From Massilia sp. NR 4-1 (GTDB taxonomy: Bacteria; Pseudomonadota; Gammaproteobacteria; Burkholderiales; Burkholderiaceae_D): DNA of 64,000 nucleotides. A program made the position numbers and the translations under genes. Below are positions 24,281-33,052 of the stretch, piece by piece (position 1 is the first letter of the stretch; the number at the start of each line of letters is the position of its first letter). Location of the stretch: NCBI RefSeq assembly GCF_001191005.1, contig NZ_CP012201.1, positions 1,178,001 through 1,242,000 of the forward strand, written 5' to 3'. A model generated the notes under the pieces. It ran no database searches, had not been told where the DNA came from, and saw nothing but the letters and a program-made list of their open reading frames with translations.

Positions 24281-25108
24281 TTATTGCGCCAGGCGCAGCT
24301 GCCGGCCCAGTTCCTGGATGCGGGCTTCACCCCGGCGCAGGGCGGCGGCACTGCTATGCACCGAGTAATAGCCCAGCACCAGCTCATGCGGATGCTTGGC
24401 GGCCGAACCCAGCACGAACTCGGTGTCGTGTTCGGCGTAGAAGTCCAGGGCCGCTTCGGATTCCTCGAACACGGCGATTTCCTTGCCCAGCACCGCGTCC
24501 GACACATGCAGCTTGCCGCTCGCCAGCGCCACCCAGGCCACCTGGTGTCCGGCGGGCGGCTGGTAGCTCCAGCTTTCGCCCGCTTTCAGCTTCACATGCA
24601 GGTAGTTCAGCGGCGCGGCATATTGCAGCGGGCTGCGTGCCTGGCCATACTGGCCGATCACCACGCGCGCCGGGCCGTCGGAAGGAATCTGCCCAGGCGC
24701 CAGGTAGAGGCTTTCGGACGGGCCGTTTTCCTCTTCCCGGGACAAGGCCAGCCAGAGCTGGAAGCCTTGCACGCGCTGGCCGGGAGCGGCGCTGCCGCCG
24801 TGCCAGATGCCGCCGCCGGCCTTCATCCACTCCACACCGCCCGCGCCGAACTGGCCGCTGGCGCCGCTGGTATCGACGTAGTCGATGGTGCCGGAGCGCA
24901 CCACCGTCACCGTGGCGATGCCGGAGTGGGGATGCAGGCCGGCGCGCGGTCCGCCGCGCGATTCCATGTCGAAATCGTCCAGAAAGACGAAGGGCTTGAT
25001 CATCTCGCCCACATCCGACGGGCTGGCCAGGCGGGTGAACCAGCTGCGCTGGCTGCCCTGGCTGCGGTAGCGGATCTGCCTGGCTGCCGGTTTGAGGACT
25101 GCATTCAT
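24281..25108 (-). CDS. Pirin family protein (bicupin)
   Basis: A 275-residue protein with two cupin domains. The N-terminal domain has the pirin signature FVFLDDFDMESRGG then GLHPHSGIATVTVVRSG, whose His residues bind the metal, followed by VEWMKAGGGIWHGG. The C-terminal cupin covers about residues 170-270. Pirins are iron proteins; some are quercetinases and others redox-sensing co-regulators. I chose the ATG at 25108, seven bases after AGGAG; the open frame goes to 25159. It leads the pirin-doxX operon and is divergent from a LysR regulator that probably controls it. Confidence 0.93.
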   Translation of the reverse strand: MNAVLKPAARQIRYRSQGSQRSWFTRLASPSDVGEMIKPFVFLDDFDMESRGGPRAGLHPHSGIATVTVVRSGTIDYVDTSGASGQFGAGGVEWMKAGGGIWHGGSAAPGQRVQGFQLWLALSREEENGPSESLYLAPGQIPSDGPARVVIGQYGQARSPLQYAAPLNYLHVKLKAGESWSYQPPAGHQVAWVALASGKLHVSDAVLGKEIAVFEESEAALDFYAEHDTEFVLGSAAKHPHELVLGYYSVHSSAAALRRGEARIQELGRQLRLAQ

Positions 25109-25157
25109 TTGCTGTCTCCTGTTTCGTTGATCGATGAGTGAATGATAGGGATTGGAC

Positions 25158-25186
25158 ATCTATCGCGGAAGCCTATATATTTAGAT
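25158..25186. promoter_or_regulatory. Inverted repeat in the pirin/LysR divergent gap, candidate LysR site
   Basis: ATCTA (25,158-25,162) and TAGAT (25,182-25,186) form a dyad of the interrupted kind used by LysR proteins, within a short AT-rich divergent gap of 102 bases. The arms are only five bases long. Confidence 0.35.
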
Positions 25187-25210
25187 GGAATGTATCGAAA
25201 GGAGCGATAG

Positions 25211-26116
25211 ATGCTTGACGGGATGTCCATGGACCAGCTGCGCACCTTCATCGCGGCGGCCGATGAAGGCAGTTTTTCGGCGGCCGGGCGCAAGTTGCGG
25301 CGCGCGCAGTCGGTGGTGAGCCAGACCCTGGCTAACCTGGAAGCCCAGGTGGGTTTTGCGCTGTTCGAGCGCAGCGGGCGCTATCCCAAACTGACCGAGC
25401 CAGGCTACGCGCTGCTGCTGCACGCGCGCAGCGCCATCGCCAGCATGGACGATTTCAAAGCCAAGGCACGCTCGCTGGCCGAAGGGCTGGAGGCCGAGCT
25501 GTCGGTGGCGGTGGACGTGATGTATCCGATCTGCAGCCTGACCGAGGCGGTGCGCGCCTTCCAGCAGCAATTCCCCGGCATGCCGCTGCGGGTGCATGTG
25601 GAAGCCCTGGGCGCCGTGGTACAGCCGGTGCTCGATGGACGTTGCCGCTTCGCCATCATGGGTTCCTTCCCCGAGGTGCCGCAGGACTGCGCCGCCGAAT
25701 TCCTGCAGGCGGTGCCGGTGGTGACGGTGGCGGCGCCCAGCCATCCGCTGGCAGCGCTGAAACCGCCCATTTCGCGCCAGGAGGCGGCCGGCCATGTGCA
25801 GCTGATCCTGACCGACCGCTCGGACCTGACGGCGGGCCGCCAGTTCGGCGTGGCCGGCAACCAGAACTGGCGCCTGGCCGACCTGGGCGCCAAGCATGCC
25901 TTCCTCAAGGCGGGCCTAGGCTGGGGCAATATGCCGCTGCATATGGTGGACGAGGATATCGCCGAGGGCCGGCTGCAGCGCATCGAGATCGAACCCAGCC
26001 CGGTGATGGGACCATTCTTTTCGATGTATGCGCTGCACCGCAAGGATGCGCCGCCAGGGCCGGCGGCGCGCTGGTTCATCGATTGGCTGAAGCAGCACGG
26101 TTCGCAGCAGGATTAG
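25211..26116 (+). CDS. LysR family transcriptional regulator
   Basis: A 301-residue regulator. Residues 5-65 form the winged helix-turn-helix (MDQLRTFIAAADEGSFSAAG, RAQSVVSQTLANLEAQVG, LFERSGRYPKLTEPG). Residues about 90-295 form the two-lobed effector-binding domain. AAGGAG is placed seven bases before the ATG. It is divergent from the pirin-doxX operon with a shared 102-base control region, so it most likely regulates that operon and itself. Its 3' end overlaps the end of the diguanylate cyclase gene by 41 bases, tail to tail. Confidence 0.94.
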   Translation: MLDGMSMDQLRTFIAAADEGSFSAAGRKLRRAQSVVSQTLANLEAQVGFALFERSGRYPKLTEPGYALLLHARSAIASMDDFKAKARSLAEGLEAELSVAVDVMYPICSLTEAVRAFQQQFPGMPLRVHVEALGAVVQPVLDGRCRFAIMGSFPEVPQDCAAEFLQAVPVVTVAAPSHPLAALKPPISRQEAAGHVQLILTDRSDLTAGRQFGVAGNQNWRLADLGAKHAFLKAGLGWGNMPLHMVDEDIAEGRLQRIEIEPSPVMGPFFSMYALHRKDAPPGPAARWFIDWLKQHGSQQD

Positions 26117-28487
26117 GCACGGGGCGCGGACCGGCCGGACGTTCGTCCACCACATAGCCGTTGCGGCCATTGCGCTTGGCGTCGTACAGGGCGGCATCGG
26201 CGCGCGCCAACAGTCCCGCCGGGTTCTCGCCGGGACCGGCATGTACGGCGATGCCCACGCTGCACGTGACCGGCAGCATGCCGGTCTGCAGATTGAAGGC
26301 GGGGCGGATGGCGCCCACGATGCGCTCGGCCAGGGTGGTTGCCTCGTCCGGCGGCAGCACGTTCTCGAAGACGATGGCGAATTCGTCGCCCGCCAGGCGG
26401 GCCACCGTGTCGGTGGAGCGCACGCTGGCCGTCAGGCGCGCGGCGAACTCCTTGAGCACATCGTCGCCCGCGCCGTGGCCCAGGGTGTCGTTGATGCTCT
26501 TGAAGTGGTCGATGTCGAGGTAGGCCAGGGCCAGCGGGCTGTCGCGGCGGCGTGCGCGGTCCAGCGCCTGCTGCAGGGTTTCCTCGAACATGCGGCGGTT
26601 GGCGATGCCGGTCAGGGTGTCGCGCCGCGCCAGTTCGATCAACTGCTCCTCGACCGCCTTCACATGGGTCATATCGCTGGTCAGCACGTACACGGCGGCC
26701 ACGCTGCCGTCCTGGCGCAGGTCCGGAATCAGCGTCGAGGCCAGGATGCGCGACTCGTCGCCGACATTGGCCTTGGCCTCGTAGCTGGTGACTTCGCCCC
26801 GGAAGGCGCGGTCCAGGCAAGGCTTGGCGATGGCGTAATGCGCTTCGCCGATGGCGTCCACCACGGGGCGGCCGGGCAGGGTGTTGGGATCGACGCCCAG
26901 CCAGCGCTGGAAGGCCGCATTCCCGAACTGGAAATGGTGGTCGGGGCCGATGGCCGACACCAGCGCCGGCAGGTGGTCGGTGATCAGTTGCAGGCGCTTC
27001 TGGCTGGCGGCCTGGGTCAGCTCGGCCATCTTGCGCTCGGTAATGTCGTTGGCCATCACGTAGAAGCCCGGCACGCTGCCATCGGGCGCGAAGTCGGGCA
27101 CCATGTCCACCATCAGGTGCATATAGCGGCCCAGCTCCTCGCCTTCGCGCTCGACGTGCACGCGCTTGCCGGCCAATGCCGCCTCCATGCAGTCGCGCCA
27201 GCGCGCATCGACCTCGCCGCCGAAGACATCGTTGACGGTGCGGCCCAGCAGGGACTTGGGATCGACGCCCAGCAGGAACTGGTAATGCTCGTTGGTGAAA
27301 CGGTAGCGCAAGTCCTTGTCGATATACGAAATCAGCGCGGGAATATTGTCGGCGATGACGCGCGCCCGCTTTTCGCTGGCCTCCAGCTGGCGCAGCGCGG
27401 CATCGCGTTCGCGCACGTCTTCCACCAGGGCCGCGCCGAGTTCGCCGATTTCATCCTTGCTGCCCACATGCAGCGCTTCCAGGTCGGCATGGCCGGTGCG
27501 GATATCGCCCAGATGGGCGCGCAGGGTCTCCAGCGGCCGCAGAAAGCGCAGCACCATGAGCCAGGCCAGCAGGCCGGCCGCCGCCGCAAACACGGAGGCC
27601 AGCAGGATGGCTTGCTGGCGCATGGCCTTCATCGGCGCGAAGGCCTCGCTGGTCGGATAGCGCGCCGCCGCGATCCAGTTGGTGCTGGCCAGGCGCTTGA
27701 AGGTGTAGATGCCGGGGCCGTCGCCCTCCAGGCTTTCGGCCTCGGTCCAGCCCTCGAAGCCGGCCAAGGCCTTTTCGGTGGCCTGGTCGGTGCCGGCGCG
27801 CGAAGCGACATGGCCCAGCAGGCGCGATTTGTCGGGATGGTTGACGATCACGCCGTCGCTGGTCATGACATAAAGATAGCCGGTCTTCCCGGGCCGCAGC
27901 AGGTCGAACTGCTGAAAGAAGTCGGAGTGCAGCAGGTCGATGCTGCCGGCCAGCACGAACTGCACCTCGCCCTTTTTATTCAGCAGCGGCTGGGTGATCA
28001 GCACCACCGGCAGGTTCGACAGGCGGCTGCGCAGCGGCGGCGCGATCACGGCGCGCTTGGTGGACAGGGTTTGCAGAAAATAGGGGCGGCTGGAGACGTT
28101 GAGCGAGCGGCTCAGGCCCGAGTCGCGCAAGCTGGCCACCAGTTCGCCGTCGCGCCCGAACGCCACCACATTGGTGAATTCGGCCGACACGGTGGCATGG
28201 GTCTGCAGGGCCTGGCGCAGCGCCTCCGGATCCCGGCGTGCCGCTTCGGGCAGGGACTCGGCCAGTGCGGCCAGCAGGTTGAGGCGGTTTTTCAGCTGCT
28301 CATCGATAAAGGCGGCGGCGCCGGACAGCAGATTGATTTGCTGGCTGCCAACCACGCTTTTCATATCGCGTTCGGCCACCGTGAGCGCCAGCGTGGTCAC
28401 AATGGACGTTGCCGCCAGCACGAGCACGACGACAAAGCTGGTCAGGCGAAATTTCAGACTGCGGGGCAGAAAGCCGGTCATAGCCAT
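26076..28487 (-). CDS. Membrane sensor diguanylate cyclase (Cache-HAMP-PAS-PAS-GGDEF)
   Basis: About 803 residues. An N-terminal membrane segment is followed by a periplasmic double-Cache sensor (about 50-290) and a second membrane segment (near 310). A HAMP-like linker, two PAS domains (IADNIPALISYIDKDLRYRF and ITDHLPALVSAIGPDHHFQF) and a C-terminal GGDEF domain then follow. The signature AGDEF is a known active variant, and the I-site RSTD stands five residues before it, so it should make c-di-GMP and be feedback-inhibited. The open frame has a GTG at 28517 and ATGs at 28487 and 28481; none has a strong ribosome-binding site and I use 28487. The ligand is unknown. Confidence 0.9.
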   Translation of the reverse strand: MAMTGFLPRSLKFRLTSFVVVLVLAATSIVTTLALTVAERDMKSVVGSQQINLLSGAAAFIDEQLKNRLNLLAALAESLPEAARRDPEALRQALQTHATVSAEFTNVVAFGRDGELVASLRDSGLSRSLNVSSRPYFLQTLSTKRAVIAPPLRSRLSNLPVVLITQPLLNKKGEVQFVLAGSIDLLHSDFFQQFDLLRPGKTGYLYVMTSDGVIVNHPDKSRLLGHVASRAGTDQATEKALAGFEGWTEAESLEGDGPGIYTFKRLASTNWIAAARYPTSEAFAPMKAMRQQAILLASVFAAAAGLLAWLMVLRFLRPLETLRAHLGDIRTGHADLEALHVGSKDEIGELGAALVEDVRERDAALRQLEASEKRARVIADNIPALISYIDKDLRYRFTNEHYQFLLGVDPKSLLGRTVNDVFGGEVDARWRDCMEAALAGKRVHVEREGEELGRYMHLMVDMVPDFAPDGSVPGFYVMANDITERKMAELTQAASQKRLQLITDHLPALVSAIGPDHHFQFGNAAFQRWLGVDPNTLPGRPVVDAIGEAHYAIAKPCLDRAFRGEVTSYEAKANVGDESRILASTLIPDLRQDGSVAAVYVLTSDMTHVKAVEEQLIELARRDTLTGIANRRMFEETLQQALDRARRRDSPLALAYLDIDHFKSINDTLGHGAGDDVLKEFAARLTASVRSTDTVARLAGDEFAIVFENVLPPDEATTLAERIVGAIRPAFNLQTGMLPVTCSVGIAVHAGPGENPAGLLARADAALYDAKRNGRNGYVVDERPAGPRPVPNPAANRAASANR

Positions 28488-28600
28488 GGGCAGGGTATCC
28501 AGCGGCGGGGTACACACGCAGTATTACACACCTGTTGATCCGCTGCACGATATTGCTATCAAGCATTTATGTCATGGCGCCGGACGGCAATTCAGGCTGG

Positions 28601-29275
28601 CTAGTCCGGTACCTGGCTGTCATCGCTCCGATAGGACTTCCGCACCAACCGTTCAGCCTGTTGCCAGGCCTCCTCCCATTGGCTTTCCGGCAACGATTGG
28701 GCGACCTCGCATGGCCCACCCTGGGCGCAAACGAGCTCGTTGGCCCCAAAGGCGCCAGGCCAATGCCGGTCATACGCAACCTGGGTCCGGAATTGGCGCG
28801 CCATGGCGATGCCCTGCTGTACCAGTTCCTCCGTTTCCCGGGGATGCGCATTGAAGAAGTCGACAGCCTTGCCGCTGGCATCGGGGGCGGCGATCAGGAA
28901 GGGCAGTTGAAACAGGACATAGAAAATTTCGCTGCGGCCGGGGGCCGACGAGAAGCGCAGCGTGTCGTACCAGCCCAGGGTGGCATGGGCCGCAATGCGG
29001 GGCAGCGCCTTTTCCAGGCCCTCGCGGGGCAGATAGTAGACGCCCATGATTTCCATATTTTCCATGGGCGTGCGCTGCATCTGCCGGGCTTCGAGACCGC
29101 TCAGCACTTCATCCAGGCGTTTGCGCGCCGCTGCGTCGCCCTGGTGGACGCCCTCAAGAATGCTGGCAAACTCGGCACGCCGTTGCTGCCAGGCCGGCTT
29201 CGGCCTATCGTCCGCATGGGCGGTGGCGAGCAGCAGGGCCAGCGGCAGGGCGAGGCAAGCGGAACGCAGCGTCAT
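28601..29275 (-). CDS. Secreted protein of unknown function
   Basis: A 224-residue protein with a clear signal peptide (MTLRSACLALPLALLLATAHA, cleavage before DDRP). The rest is mostly helical and charged with no motif that I recognise; two Cys near the C-terminus (ELVCAQGGPCEVA) could form a disulfide in the periplasm. AAGGA stands five bases before the ATG. It lies between the diguanylate cyclase and chemoreceptor genes on the same strand, separated by more than 100 bases from each, so it probably has its own promoter. I do not assign a function. Confidence 0.8.
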   Translation of the reverse strand: MTLRSACLALPLALLLATAHADDRPKPAWQQRRAEFASILEGVHQGDAAARKRLDEVLSGLEARQMQRTPMENMEIMGVYYLPREGLEKALPRIAAHATLGWYDTLRFSSAPGRSEIFYVLFQLPFLIAAPDASGKAVDFFNAHPRETEELVQQGIAMARQFRTQVAYDRHWPGAFGANELVCAQGGPCEVAQSLPESQWEEAWQQAERLVRKSYRSDDSQVPD

Positions 29276-29391
29276 GAATTTCCTTCATATTTTCTTGCTG
29301 CGCAGTTTACTGCGTTTATGAAGGGGAAATGTGCTCTTTTTCATGAGGGCGGCGCGATTTTGAGCAGCCCATGGCCCTCATCTCCATGGCG

Positions 29392-31188
29392 TCAGGCGGA
29401 ACGCGGCTCTTCCTCAAAAGCCGTGCTTGGCTTGGCGGCCTGCACGCCCCGCTTTTTTGCACCGTATTGGGGGCGCGGCAGGCGGGCGACACTGGCAGTG
29501 CTAACGCTGCGCGTGGCTGCCCGGCTGGCATCGATGACGCCGCCGCCGCTGATGCCATCGTTGCCGGCGCCGACAGCTGCGCCGGCCGCGCCATTGCTGG
29601 TTTGCTGGCGCTGCATGCGGCCGCGCGCACCGACCAAGCCATCGGCTGCCAGGCGGAAGACGCCCACCGCAGTCGCCAGGTGCTCTGCCTGCTGGCGCAT
29701 GGTGATGGCGGCGGCGGAAGCCTGCTCCACCAGTGCCGCGTTCTGCTGCGTGCCCTGGTCCATGCCCGCCACCGCATGGTTGATCTGTTCGATGCCGGAC
29801 AACTGCTCGCGGCTGGCTTCCGAAATCTCGGCCATGATGCCGGTCACGCGCTGCACGCTGGCCATGATCTCGTGCATGGTGCCGCCGGCCTGGTCGACCA
29901 GCTTGGCGCCGCTGGCGATCTGGTCCACCGAATCGTCGATCAGGTTCTTGATTTCGTGCGCGGCGGCGGATGAGCGCTGGGCCAAATTGCGTACCTCTCC
30001 TGCCACCACGGCAAAGCCGCGTCCCTGCTCGCCGGCGCGTGCCGCTTCCACGGCGGCGTTCAGGGCCAGGATATTGGTCTGGAAGGCGATGCTGTCGATG
30101 ACGCTGATGATGTCCACGATCTTGTGCGAGGAGGCATTGATCGAGGCCATGCGCTCGACCACCTGGGCCACCACCGCGCCGCCTTTGCCCGCTACCTCGG
30201 ACGCCGCCGCCGCCAATTCATTGGCTTGGTGCGCGCTTTCGGCATTGCGCTTGACGGTCGAGGTCAGCTCCGCCATCGAGGACGAAGCTTCCTCCAGCGA
30301 GGCGGCCTGCTGTTCGGTGCGGTTGGAGAGGTCCTGGTTGCCGGCGGCGATTTCGGCCGAGGCCATGCCGATGCTGTCCGAACCCTGGCGCACCTCGCCC
30401 ACGATCTTCAGCAGCGAGGCATTCATATCGCGCAGGGCGGCGGTGAGCTGGCCCACCTCGTCCCGCGAGCGCACCTCGATGGTGGAGGTCAGGTCGCCGG
30501 CCGCCACGGTGCGCGCCACCTTCACGGCGTGGCCGATGGGCCGCACGATGCCGCGCGTGATATACCAGGCCGTCAGCAGGCTCAGAATGCCGCCCACCAC
30601 GCCCAGCGCCACCATGGCCAGCGCGGACTGGTTGGCCAGGTCTTCGGCGCTGCGGCCCGAGGTCTGCATCTGGCTGGCCTGGAAGTCGATCAAGGCATCG
30701 ACGGCGGCGAAGTAGCTGCGCTGGGCCGGGCGTACCTGCTCCGTCATCAGCGCCAGCGCCGCTTCGCGCTGCGCGCCGCGCAACTGGGCCAACAGGCTTT
30801 CGCGGGCCGTTTCGTATTTGGCGCGTTCGGCGCCGATGGCGGCGTACAGGGTCTTCGCTTGTTCGGTTTGCAGCAGGGCGGCGGCCTGGCTCAGCGCCTC
30901 GCCGGCATCGCGCTTGGTGGCGGCGATCTGCGCCAGTTCGCGCTCCAGGTCGGCCGGCTGCTCGGCCAGCAGGGCGTTGGCGCTGCTGCGCGCTTCCAGG
31001 TTGAGGGCGGTCTTGAGCTGGTTCAGCACACTGATGTTCTGGTAGCGCTGGCCGATGGTCTGTTCGATTTCGCCGCTGACGATCTTCAGCGCGGTGGCGC
31101 CCACGCCAACCACCAGGGCCAGGGCAAAAATGGTAAGCAGGAAGGCAATGGTGAGGCGATGACCAATCTTGATATTTGCGATATTCAT
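29392..31188 (-). CDS. Methyl-accepting chemotaxis protein (Tar/Tsr-like, four-helix-bundle ligand domain)
   Basis: A 598-residue receptor: a short cytoplasmic start [12 protein letters not shown], a first membrane segment (residues about 13-33), a helical periplasmic domain to about 190 (4HB_MCP type), a second membrane segment (near 195-215), HAMP, and the long signalling coiled coil. The hairpin tip reads [40 protein letters not shown]-like, with the near-invariant core visible from about base 30,070 back to 29,990. It would signal through CheA/CheW. No C-terminal CheR-binding pentapeptide is seen. The chosen ATG (31188) matches family starts; the open frame extends to 31296 without support. 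Confidence 0.94.
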   Translation of the reverse strand: [598 protein letters not shown]

Positions 31189-31435
31189 TTTGGCTCGTGA
31201 GTGTTGTGTCCCAGTGGCTTGACCGGTGCGGAAAGCGTTCCGAGTGTAGCAGCGGCTTGGTTGCAAAGCTATAAATATTTCTTGTTGGAATAACATGATG
31301 CTGAAAAGGTGATAAATCGTATGTTTAAGGACACATTTGCGCAGCGCGCCGATACGGCCGCCCGCAGCGGTGCGCTGGCCCTTGCGTCATGTCCGTAAGA
31401 TGGCGCCATTGCCACCATCAGCGGAGGAGGGCGCC

Positions 31436-31780
31436 ATGCCAAAGGGGATCAGCCCGAAACGGGAGCGCGAGTACACTGAACTGGAGCGCAAATTCGAACA
31501 GGAAGGACGCTACAAGGGGCGCGAGGAGGAGGTGGCGGCCCGCATCGTCAACAAGCAGCGCCGCGAGAGTGGCGAAACCAAGGGCCAGCGGCAGGACAAG
31601 CGCGCCGGCCATGCGCCGGACCGCGAGCTGCCGATCAAGGATTACCAGCGCCTGACGGTGCCGCAGATCCGCAACCGTCTGGCCGAACTGACGGCGGCGC
31701 AGCGCAAGACCATCCGCAGCTTCGAGAGCGCCCACAAGAACCGCAAGGGTGTGCTGGAGGCGCTGCAAAGAGGGCATTGA
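31436..31780 (+). CDS. Small basic protein, often annotated as plasmid-stabilisation-like
   Basis: A 114-residue, very charged, helical protein. Its N-terminus MPKGISPKREREYTELERKF and the segment REEEVAARIVNKQRRESGETK are typical of a small chromosomal family found next to many proteobacterial genes. The C-terminal part (DYQRLTVPQIRNRLAEL) resembles a SAP/Rho-N-like helical motif that may touch nucleic acid. GGAGGAGG is placed directly upstream of the ATG at 31436, which sets the start; the open frame begins at 31337. No partner toxin or antitoxin is adjacent. The function is not known. Confidence 0.8.
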   Translation: MPKGISPKREREYTELERKFEQEGRYKGREEEVAARIVNKQRRESGETKGQRQDKRAGHAPDRELPIKDYQRLTVPQIRNRLAELTAAQRKTIRSFESAHKNRKGVLEALQRGH

Positions 31781-31804
31781 CGGCGGCGCGGCCGCCGCTT
31801 GGAC

Positions 31805-32440
31805 CTAGGCGGCTTTCCATGCCTGGGCGGCGCTGAGCGCTGCCGTCAGCAGCAGGAGCAGGCCGATGGCGCGCGCCGTCCACGCGGCGGCGGCCGGATT
31901 GCGCGCAAACCAGAGCGTGGCTTGGCTGGCCGCCAGCGCCAGTGCGCCATACACGGCCGCCTGGGTCGCCGCCGTGATCGCGCCCAGCACACCCGATTGC
32001 AGCCAGAGCGGCCCCTGGCCCGGCTTCAGGAATTGCGGAAAGATCGCCAGCATAAAGATATAGGCCTTGGGATTGAGCAGGCTGGTCAGCATGGCGCGGC
32101 GAAAAATGACGGCGGGCGCCAGCACTTCGCGCGCCGCGCCCGGCGCGAACACGGCGCTGCTGCGCAGGAAGGTGTAGCCCATCCAGGCGATGTAGATGGC
32201 GCCGCCCAGCAGCATGTACTGGAACAGCTGGGGCCACAGCTGGAGCACCACGGCCGCGCCCAGGGCGCCCATCAGCAGATGGCAGAAACCGCCGGCGATA
32301 ATCCCCGCCACCGCCGCCATGCCCGCGCGCCGTCCGCCCAGCATCGAATTCGCCATGACGAAAGCCATGTCCAGTCCCGGCAAGACGATGATGCCGAAAA
32401 CGACTGCGAAATAGAGCCACAGATTGGCCGCCTGGTTCAT
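31805..32440 (-). CDS. LysE/RhtB family exporter
   Basis: A 211-residue inner-membrane protein with six hydrophobic segments and the family motif GxxxxxGxxxG near the start of TM1-2 (MLGGRRAGMAAVAGIIAGG), then LLNPKAYIFMLAIFPQF. These proteins export amino acids or related metabolites by proton exchange. The substrate is not predictable. GGGAGA lies five bases before the ATG at 32440. It is a single gene; the neighbouring GNAT gene starts on the same strand but 70 bases upstream of this one. Confidence 0.92.
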   Translation of the reverse strand: MNQAANLWLYFAVVFGIIVLPGLDMAFVMANSMLGGRRAGMAAVAGIIAGGFCHLLMGALGAAVVLQLWPQLFQYMLLGGAIYIAWMGYTFLRSSAVFAPGAAREVLAPAVIFRRAMLTSLLNPKAYIFMLAIFPQFLKPGQGPLWLQSGVLGAITAATQAAVYGALALAASQATLWFARNPAAAAWTARAIGLLLLLTAALSAAQAWKAA

Positions 32441-32512
32441 ATCCGTCTCCCACAATAATTGGTATCGCCGCAGCGTAAGCCGGAATGCGGACGGATTCCG
32501 CCCTGATTCGGC

Positions 32513-33052
32513 TCAGGATTCGAAGTAGTACCAGAACAGGGCGGTTTCCGCCGCCACGCCGTCCTGCGCCGCATACAAGCCGCGGTCGAAGCCTTTCAGC
32601 ACGAAGCCGCAGCGCTGATACAGGCGGCAGGCCGCCACATTATTGTCCTGGGTCTCCAGCATGATGCCGGGCAGGCCGCGCTGGCGCGTCCATTCCTTGG
32701 CCTGGGAGATCAGCGCCGCACCGATGCCGCGCCGGCGCAAGGCGCCGGAAATGGCGATATCGTCGATCACGGCCAGGCCGTTCCAGCCGGTGGAGAGCAG
32801 GATCATGCCGGCCGGACTGTCGTCGGCATAGGCCAAGAAGGCCGCACTCTCGGCGCTATCCAGATACCCGGCCGGAATGCGCTCGCCCTCCGCCGGATAC
32901 GTTTTGAGATAGGGCTGGACCGGGAGGACTTCATAACTGATGCCGGCCGGCGTGGCGGACAGCAGCAGGCGCGAATCGACCTCAAAAGCCAGGTCCAGCA
33001 TATTGGCGTCGGCGGCATTGGCAGCGCTGGCGGCTTGGATGTGGATGCTCAT
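32513..33052 (-). CDS. GNAT acetyltransferase resembling streptothricin acetyltransferase
   Basis: A 179-residue GNAT enzyme. The region AVIDDIAISGALRRRGIGAALI (motif A, about residues 95-115), KEWTRQRGLPGIMLETQDNN and ACRLYQRCGFVLKGFDRGLY closely follows the streptothricin acetyltransferase (Sat/Nat) pattern. Such enzymes acetylate the beta-lysine amine of streptothricin. Chromosomal relatives may have other substrates. Its start overlaps the stop of the kinase gene upstream by four bases (ATGA), so both are made together. The pair looks like a small drug- or metabolite-modifying operon. Confidence 0.85.
   Translation of the reverse strand: MSIHIQAASAANAADANMLDLAFEVDSRLLLSATPAGISYEVLPVQPYLKTYPAEGERIPAGYLDSAESAAFLAYADDSPAGMILLSTGWNGLAVIDDIAISGALRRRGIGAALISQAKEWTRQRGLPGIMLETQDNNVAACRLYQRCGFVLKGFDRGLYAAQDGVAAETALFWYYFES

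Noticed and set aside
26241..28538. A 765-codon open frame on the + strand
   Set aside because: It is opposite the sensor diguanylate cyclase, whose PAS and GGDEF motifs are clear; the + frame has none.
29343..29381. Inverted repeat ATGAGGGC/GCCCTCAT after the chemoreceptor gene
   Set aside because: The loop is over 20 bases and no T tract follows on either strand, so I do not call a terminator.
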